From: an uncultured Porphyromonadaceae bacterium
GTDB taxonomy: Bacteria; Bacteroidota; Bacteroidia; Bacteroidales; Muribaculaceae
Reading direction: 5' to 3'
Length of the DNA: 10,287 nt
Assembly: GCA_900551515.1 (NCBI GenBank)
Contig: URWH01000053.1
Span: forward strand, 1-10,287
The notes below the pieces were generated by a model. It did not search any database. It saw only the letters and a list, made by a program, of their open reading frames with translations, and was not told the origin of the DNA. This document shows positions 6,071-10,287 of the stretch, piece after piece; position 1 is the stretch's first letter, and every line of letters starts with the position of its first letter. The translations under genes were made by a program, and so were the position numbers.

Positions 6071-7675
6071 ATGAGTGCAATCGATTTAACTCAGTATGGC
6101 ATCAAGAATGTCAAAGAGGTGATCTACAATCCCTCCTACGACGAACTTTTCAAGGCCGAAACCGACCCCTCGCTCGAAGGCTTTGAAAAAGGCACAGTAA
6201 CCGAACTCGGCGCTGTCAATGTGATGACAGGCGTTTACACCGGCCGTTCGCCTAAAGACAAATTTATCGTGCTTGACGATAACAATCGCGATAAAGTGTG
6301 GTGGACAACTGAAGAATATCCCAACGACAACAAGCCCGTCACCGAAAAGACATGGGAAGCAGTCAAGGAAATCGCCGTGAAGGAACTTTCCGGCAAGAAG
6401 CTTTATGTTGTCGACTGCTTCTGCGGCGCCAACAAGGACACCCGCATGGCTGTGCGTTTCATCATGGAAGTTGCATGGCAGGCTCACTTCGTGACCAACA
6501 TGTTTATCCGTCCTACCGCTGAAGAGCTGAAAGACTTCAAGCCCAACTTCGTTGTGTACAACGCATCGAAAGCCAAAGTCGAAAACTACAAGGAACTCGG
6601 CCTGAACTCCGAAACCGCAGTTGTGTTCAACACCACATCGCGCGAACAGGTGATCATCAACACCTGGTATGGCGGCGAAATGAAGAAAGGCATGTTCTCG
6701 ATGATGAACTACTACCTGCCCCAGAGCGGCATCGCTTCGATGCACTGCTCGGCCAACACCGACAAAGAAGGCAAAAACACCGCCATCTTCTTCGGCCTCT
6801 CGGGCACAGGCAAAACCACCCTCTCGACCGACCCGAAACGTCTGCTCATCGGCGACGACGAACACGGCTGGGACGACAACGGCGTCTTCAACTTCGAAGG
6901 CGGCTGCTATGCCAAAGTCATCAATCTGGACAAGGAAAGCGAGCCCGACATCTACAACGCAATCCGTCGCGATGCCCTGCTTGAGAACGTAACCGTTGAC
7001 GAAAACGGCAAAATAGACTTCGCCGACAAGAGCGTCACCGAGAACACTCGCGTATCCTATCCTATCGACCACATCGAAAAGATTGTACGCCCCATCAGCG
7101 CAGGCCCCGCCGCCAAGAACGTCATCTTCCTCAGCGCCGATGCCTTCGGAGTGCTGCCTCCCGTATCCATATTGACGCCCGAACAGACCAAATACTACTT
7201 CCTCTCGGGCTTCACCGCCAAGTTGGCCGGTACCGAGCGCGGTATCACCGAGCCGACGCCGACCTTCTCGGCTTGCTTCGGTGCGGCGTTCCTCTCGCTG
7301 CATCCGACCAAGTACGGTGAGGAATTGGTAAAACGCATGAAGCAATCGGGCGCTACGGCTTACCTCGTCAATACGGGCTGGAACGGTACGGGCAAACGAA
7401 TCTCGATCAAAGATACGCGCGGCATCATCGACGCCATCCTCGACGGCTCCATCCTTAAGGCTCCCACCAAGAAGATGCCCATCTTCGACTTTGAAGTACC
7501 CACCGAACTGCCCGGCGTAGATCCTAAGATCCTCGACCCGCGCGACACCTACACCAACGTCGAAGACTGGAATGTCAAGGCCAAAGACCTCGCAGCTCGC
7601 TTCATCAAAAACTTCAACAAATACGAGAACAACGCTGCCGGTAAGGCTCTCGTTGCCGCCGGTCCTCAGCTCTAA
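6071..7675 (+). CDS. pckA: Phosphoenolpyruvate carboxykinase (ATP)
   Basis: A 534-aa cytoplasmic enzyme interconverting oxaloacetate + ATP and PEP + CO2 + ADP. In Bacteroidetes it usually fixes CO2 during fermentation of sugars to succinate, besides gluconeogenesis. Full-length and intact. Visible motifs include TGRSPKDK (Arg59 of the substrate site), Tyr200 and Lys206, His225, the P-loop GLSGTGKTT (242-250), the metal-binding GDDEHGWDD (261-269, Asp263) and [11 protein letters not shown] (Arg327); the positions line up with E. coli Arg65, Tyr207, Lys213, His232, Lys254, Asp269 and Arg333. The ATP form is shown by this kinase-1a/kinase-2 arrangement. It is monocistronic: it has its own promoter and a strong terminator 34 bp after the stop. 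Synonymous codon use changes abruptly within about 7172-7417, as described in the findings. Confidence 0.98.
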   Translation: MSAIDLTQYGIKNVKEVIYNPSYDELFKAETDPSLEGFEKGTVTELGAVNVMTGVYTGRSPKDKFIVLDDNNRDKVWWTTEEYPNDNKPVTEKTWEAVKEIAVKELSGKKLYVVDCFCGANKDTRMAVRFIMEVAWQAHFVTNMFIRPTAEELKDFKPNFVVYNASKAKVENYKELGLNSETAVVFNTTSREQVIINTWYGGEMKKGMFSMMNYYLPQSGIASMHCSANTDKEGKNTAIFFGLSGTGKTTLSTDPKRLLIGDDEHGWDDNGVFNFEGGCYAKVINLDKESEPDIYNAIRRDALLENVTVDENGKIDFADKSVTENTRVSYPIDHIEKIVRPISAGPAAKNVIFLSADAFGVLPPVSILTPEQTKYYFLSGFTAKLAGTERGITEPTPTFSACFGAAFLSLHPTKYGEELVKRMKQSGATAYLVNTGWNGTGKRISIKDTRGIIDAILDGSILKAPTKKMPIFDFEVPTELPGVDPKILDPRDTYTNVEDWNVKAKDLAARFIKNFNKYENNAAGKALVAAGPQL

Positions 7676-7708
7676 GCTGCAGCACTGACACTCGTCAACC
7701 CCCTATAA

Positions 7709-7753
7709 GAGAGGAGGACATCCCAATCCGGGACGCCCTCCTCTCACTTTTTT
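7709..7753 (+). terminator. Rho-independent terminator of pckA
   Basis: GAGAGGAGG (7709-7717) pairs perfectly with CCTCCTCTC (7737-7745), and an inner TCCC/GGGA pair (7721-7724 with 7730-7733) extends the hairpin across a small internal loop. Six T's follow at 7748-7753. It lies 34 bp after the pckA stop. Confidence 0.92.
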
Positions 7754-7828
7754 GTGCAAAAGCAGTTTATGGCAAGTCAAATCAAAACCACTTATAAACG
7801 CGTGCACAAAAAAAGCGACTTATAGATT

Positions 7829-7858
7829 AAAAAAAGCTCGCAAACGCCAAGGTTCGCG
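7829..7858 (-). terminator. Rho-independent terminator of the methyltransferase-hydrolase operon
   Basis: On the minus strand CGCGAAC (7858-7852) pairs with GTTTGCG (7845-7839) through one G-T wobble, with a 6-nt loop. It is followed two bases later by a run of seven T's (7835-7829). It lies about 80 bp after the hydrolase stop and faces the pckA terminator. Confidence 0.75.
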
Positions 7859-7937
7859 AAAAACACTTCGTAAGTAAATTATTGAATTACTGCATTGACA
7901 GAGCCGAGCGAACGCCCGGTCATAAAAGCAGCAGCCG

Positions 7938-8987
7938 TCAGCGCAGCACGTACAGCGGACTGGAATCGAAGCGGGGCAAGGCAGCCAACAGCACATCCGA
8001 AGTACCCGGGGACGGCATAACGGCATGGTCAGCGGACATAACCTTGCGGCCGACCCCCTCGAGCGCCTTGCGCATGGTGGCTGTGGCCGTTTCGGGCGTA
8101 TTATTATCATGCGACAAGTGGCACAGGAAAACATGACTCAGATGCGCTTCCGGATGCGCGACAGCCACCGAAGCGACGGCGGCCGCAGCCTGTCGATTGT
8201 CCAAATGTCCGCACTCGCTCTCGATACGGGCCTGCAAATACGGCGGATAAGTACCATTATGCAGCATATCGGCATCGTAATTCGATTCTATCATCAAATA
8301 ATTGGCTCGGCGCACATACGCCTCGGCACGCTCGGTGAGATAGCCCGTATCCGTCACCACCACAAAGTGGCGCATTCCGTTATCAATATCAAATCCCACG
8401 TTGTCGGTGCCGTCATGACTGGTCTCGAAAGGCGTAATATTCAGCCCGGCAGCCTCAAAGGCAAATTCCTTGTATATAGGCTTGTGATAATCCTTGATAC
8501 GGCGCGAAAGGCTGCTGCGTCGCAATATGCCCGAGAGACAGCGCGGCGTGCAATACAGCAGCATATGCCTGTTGTTGCGCAACAGCGAGTATGCATACCG
8601 CACATGGTCGCTATGGTCATGCGTCAATATAATACCCACGATTTTTTTTATATCCAAACCATTAGCCTCAAGTGCCGCAGTCACGAACTTGGAGTCCACG
8701 CCGGCATCAATGAGCACCCCTCGTCCTCCCGGCGCGCCTACATATGCACAATTACCGCTGCTGCCGCTACCAAAGGACACAAACAACAATTTTTGCGGAC
8801 GCTCGAGCACCGAGGTGTTTACCAGAATGTCCTGATTGGATGCATCAGGCGAGACAGGAGCCTTGGGCGCCGCAACAGCCGCACGGTTCTCCGCTTCGGT
8901 CATATCGATATCCACATTGTCAAACAGCCCCGGCATATCATCCAGGGCTCGTGACAAGCGACGACGGCGTTTAGGCATAGGAGGCAT
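7938..8987 (-). CDS. MBL-fold metallo-hydrolase, YycJ/WalJ-like, with N-terminal extension
   Basis: A 349-aa metallo-beta-lactamase-fold protein. The core begins near residue 67 with LLFVSFGSGSSGNC and VLIDAG (91-96). Metal ligands are visible in THDHSDH (122-128), His191 (ETSHDG), Asp213 (VTDTGY) and His261, with a late LCHLSHDNNTPE (288-299). The GSSGNC motif and this spacing fit the YycJ/VicX/WalJ group, reported in firmicutes as nucleases linked to replication or mutation avoidance; the role in Bacteroidetes is uncertain. Typical members are about 260-270 aa. The first 66 residues here are extra: basic at the start (MPKRRRR), then acidic and Ala/Pro-rich. The start at 8987 lies 3 bases after the stop of the methyltransferase, which favours this Met; the Met at codon 4 is an alternative. 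It is the second gene of that operon. Confidence 0.93.
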   Translation of the reverse strand: MPPMPKRRRRLSRALDDMPGLFDNVDIDMTEAENRAAVAAPKAPVSPDASNQDILVNTSVLERPQKLLFVSFGSGSSGNCAYVGAPGGRGVLIDAGVDSKFVTAALEANGLDIKKIVGIILTHDHSDHVRYAYSLLRNNRHMLLYCTPRCLSGILRRSSLSRRIKDYHKPIYKEFAFEAAGLNITPFETSHDGTDNVGFDIDNGMRHFVVVTDTGYLTERAEAYVRRANYLMIESNYDADMLHNGTYPPYLQARIESECGHLDNRQAAAAVASVAVAHPEAHLSHVFLCHLSHDNNTPETATATMRKALEGVGRKVMSADHAVMPSPGTSDVLLAALPRFDSSPLYVLR

Positions 8988-8990
8988 AAC

Positions 8991-9773
8991 TTATTCGAAT
9001 AATAGAAATATGGTGGGTTTCTTGTTGTAGCAATACTTGCGGCGACGCCATCCGGCAAGGGTATCCGTAACGATACTTTCAGAGGTGCCGGAAATATCTG
9101 CAGCCACGCACAAGCGCATCTGCGACGGCAGTGTCCGTATCAGTGTGGCAATAAGGCGGTCATTGCGATATGGCGTCTCTATGAATATCTGCGTCTGCTT
9201 GTCGCGCTGCACCGCTTGCACCAGTCGATGCAAGGCACGCGTGCGTGTTTGTTCATCTATAGGCAGATAGCCGTGAAAGGCGAAGCTCTGGCCGTTCATA
9301 CCACTGGCCATCAGAGCCATCAGAACGCTTGACGGGCCCACCAACGGAACCACACGCAAGCCCTCGCGTTGGGCCACAGCCACCGCATCGGCACCCGGAT
9401 CGGCAACGGCCGGGCACCCGGCTTCGCTGATGACGCCCATGGCATGACCATGTCGTAAAGGCTCAAGCATCGGAGGCACAGCCGCAACATCAGTATGCTC
9501 ACTCAGTTCGACAAATTCAAGAGAATCAATGTCAATATCGCGACAACAGCGCTTGAGAAAGCGACGTGCCGACCGTACATTTTCCACAATAAAGTAGCGT
9601 ATAGACTTGACAATCTCGATATTGCGTGCCGGTAAAACGTCCTCCACAGGTCCGTCGGAAAGTGGCACAGGGATAAGATACAACGCCGGAGCAAGGACCG
9701 ATGCGGCGACACGCGCCGTCGTCAGTTCCAAGCCCTGCGTACGCGTATCATCTGTATCGGCCGGGGATTTCAT
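8991..9773 (-). CDS. SAM-dependent methyltransferase, tetrapyrrole-methylase (RsmI-like) family
   Basis: A 260-aa protein of the tetrapyrrole methylase fold. ALYLIPVPLSDG (30-41), the Bacteroidetes-type FIVENVRSARRFLK block (61-74), GVISEAGCPAVADPGADAV (113-131), LVGPSSVLMALMASG (144-158) and FHGYLP (166-171) are all present. RsmI itself methylates 16S rRNA C1402; this shorter form, ending at PTIFLLFE, is a distinct Bacteroidetes branch, so the substrate is uncertain, with rRNA the best guess. The first 28 residues (Thr/Asp-rich, no Met) precede the usual start of the family. The only ATG in the open frame upstream of the conserved block is at 9771-9773, and a promoter box lies 7 bases before it, so I keep it, although a downstream non-ATG start is possible. 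It heads an operon with the MBL hydrolase, 3 bases apart. Confidence 0.93.
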   Translation of the reverse strand: MKSPADTDDTRTQGLELTTARVAASVLAPALYLIPVPLSDGPVEDVLPARNIEIVKSIRYFIVENVRSARRFLKRCCRDIDIDSLEFVELSEHTDVAAVPPMLEPLRHGHAMGVISEAGCPAVADPGADAVAVAQREGLRVVPLVGPSSVLMALMASGMNGQSFAFHGYLPIDEQTRTRALHRLVQAVQRDKQTQIFIETPYRNDRLIATLIRTLPSQMRLCVAADISGTSESIVTDTLAGWRRRKYCYNKKPTIFLLFE

Positions 9774-9780
9774 TGCGGCG

Positions 9781-9811
9781 CAAAGTTACAAAAAATGCCT
9801 CGTACCCACAA
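9781..9811 (-). promoter_or_regulatory. Promoter of the methyltransferase-hydrolase operon, nearly leaderless
   Basis: TTG (9809-9811), 20 bp, TAACTTTG (9781-9788) on the minus strand: an excellent consensus match. Seven bases separate it from the ATG at 9773, so the leader is expected to be zero to a few nucleotides. Confidence 0.75.
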
Positions 9812-9895
9812 CACCCACGCGCCCAAAACACCAAGGTTCGGACGCATTTTTGCCCTCTCGCTTTTCCATCCGAGGAAACTCTCACAAAAAAATCG

Positions 9896-9903
9896 TATAT
9901 TTG
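9896..9903 (+). promoter_or_regulatory. -7 box of the dipeptidase promoter
   Basis: TATATTTG matches TAnnTTTG exactly. No TTG lies at the normal spacing upstream, so the -33 element is weak. It is divergent from the methyltransferase promoter, about 85 bp away. Transcription would start near 9908, giving a leader of about 65 nt before the TTG start of the dipeptidase. Confidence 0.55.
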
Positions 9904-9908
9904 CACTT

Positions 9909-9939
9909 TCGGAGGAAAGCGCACCATGCGCCTCTCCGA
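9909..9939 (+). promoter_or_regulatory. Leader hairpin covering a Shine-Dalgarno-like site
   Basis: TCGGAG (9909-9914) can pair with CTCCGA (9934-9939), and GCGC (9919-9922) with GCGC (9928-9931), leaving ACCAT as the loop. The structure would hide the GGAGG at 9911-9915 and the ATG at 9926. It sits right at the predicted transcript start. Confidence 0.4.
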
Positions 9940-9976
9940 GAGACCAATGCACAACCATCTAAATACACTACTTTGA
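9926..9976 (+). CDS. Possible 16-codon leader ORF before the dipeptidase
   Basis: A short frame, MRLSERPMHNHLNTLL, with a GGAGG ten bases upstream of its ATG, which is unusual for this lineage. Its TGA (9974-9976) overlaps the likely TTG start (9973-9975) of the dipeptidase, an arrangement that could couple translation of the weak TTG start to the leader. The peptide matches nothing I know, and chance is possible at this length. Confidence 0.3.
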   Translation: MRLSERPMHNHLNTLL

Positions 9977-10287
9977 ATACCAGGACCATAACCACCATAG
10001 CAGCTGCTTTTGCTATGGCATTTGCCTCCGACTACGCCGAGGCCTGCACAAGTCTTATCGCGACCCCGGGCGCTACGGCCTCTCGCAGTGTTATGATTAC
10101 ATACGCCGCCGACAGCCACGAACTATACGGCGAATTGTATTCGCACATGGGGGGCGACCACGCCCCCGGCACCAAGCGTGCCATCATCGAATGGGACACC
10201 CAAAAGCCACTAGGCGAAATCGATGAAGCGCCACACACATATTCGACGATAGGCAATATGAACGAGTTCGGCCTGACAATCTCCGAG
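9973..10287 (+). CDS. C69-family dipeptidase (Ntn-hydrolase), secreted, 3'-partial
   Basis: The first 105 codons of a peptidase C69 (PepD-like) dipeptidase; the frame is open to the window edge. Members remove dipeptides, and the mature enzyme uses its N-terminal Cys as nucleophile. Starting at TTG 9973, the protein begins MNTRTITTIAAAFAMAFASDYAEA, a plausible signal peptide, followed by Cys25, which would become the first residue after cleavage at AEA/C. After it come ITYAADSHELYGELYSHMGG (about 52-71) and STIGNMNEFGLTISE, both family motifs. There is no ATG in this frame upstream; the ATG at 10015 would leave no usable signal peptide, so TTG is my choice. Export to the periplasm or outside is inferred. 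It is transcribed away from the methyltransferase operon and may be preceded by a tiny leader ORF. Confidence 0.9.
   Translation, partial: MNTRTITTIAAAFAMAFASDYAEACTSLIATPGATASRSVMITYAADSHELYGELYSHMGGDHAPGTKRAIIEWDTQKPLGEIDEAPHTYSTIGNMNEFGLTISE

Noticed and set aside
6086..7345. 419-codon open frame antisense to pckA
   Set aside because: It lies wholly within the conserved pckA gene on the other strand, its residue make-up (runs of Gly, Val, Phe, Ala) is what C/G-rich third positions produce in antisense, and it has no recognisable domain.
8025..8954. 309-codon plus-strand frame over the MBL hydrolase
   Set aside because: It is antisense to a gene with a full set of metal-binding motifs, and its Arg/His/Ile-rich translation shows no family.

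Overview
The window looks like chromosomal DNA of a gut-type Bacteroidetes, most likely a Bacteroidales (a Muribaculaceae-like genome is my inference). Three things point there: several genes sit behind a TTG / about 19-22 bp / TAnnTTTG promoter, the form used by the Bacteroides primary sigma factor; good Shine-Dalgarno sites are scarce; and the protein families are typical (the 73-aa acidic DUF2795 protein, the short tetrapyrrole-methylase-type SAM methyltransferase, the C69 dipeptidase).

Region 1 (1-~2790) is AT-rich accessory DNA and forms the end of an integrated element. It holds a small serine recombinase cut off at the left edge, then a winged-helix/excisionase-like DNA-binding protein and a complete tyrosine recombinase that abut stop-to-start and share a clear promoter. 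The 195 bp after the integrase carries repeated TTCGCAT words and several dyads, and is the best place for the element's attachment site. Base composition shifts sharply to GC-rich just after it.

Region 2 (2797-5714) is core-like and all on the minus strand: a DUF2795 protein behind a long GC-rich leader, a PduO-type cobalamin adenosyltransferase with an apparently leaderless promoter, a 70-aa XRE-like regulator behind a leader of about 350 nt, and the overlapping pair lrgA-lrgB.

Region 3 (5715-7937) has ATP-dependent phosphoenolpyruvate carboxykinase (pckA), transcribed away from lrgAB, and ends at a strong rho-independent terminator facing a second terminator from the other side. Within pckA, a stretch of about 245 bp uses clearly different synonymous codons from the rest of the gene.

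Region 4 (7938-10287) has a two-gene minus-strand operon (SAM methyltransferase, then a YycJ/WalJ-type metallo-beta-lactamase-fold hydrolase). Diverging from it is a secreted C69-family dipeptidase, cut off by the right edge, whose likely TTG start overlaps the stop of a 16-codon leader ORF. I see no rRNA, tRNA or CRISPR. I did not find a clearly new multi-gene system; the more unusual signals are the recombinase module and its flank, the structured leaders, and the pckA codon-usage patch.
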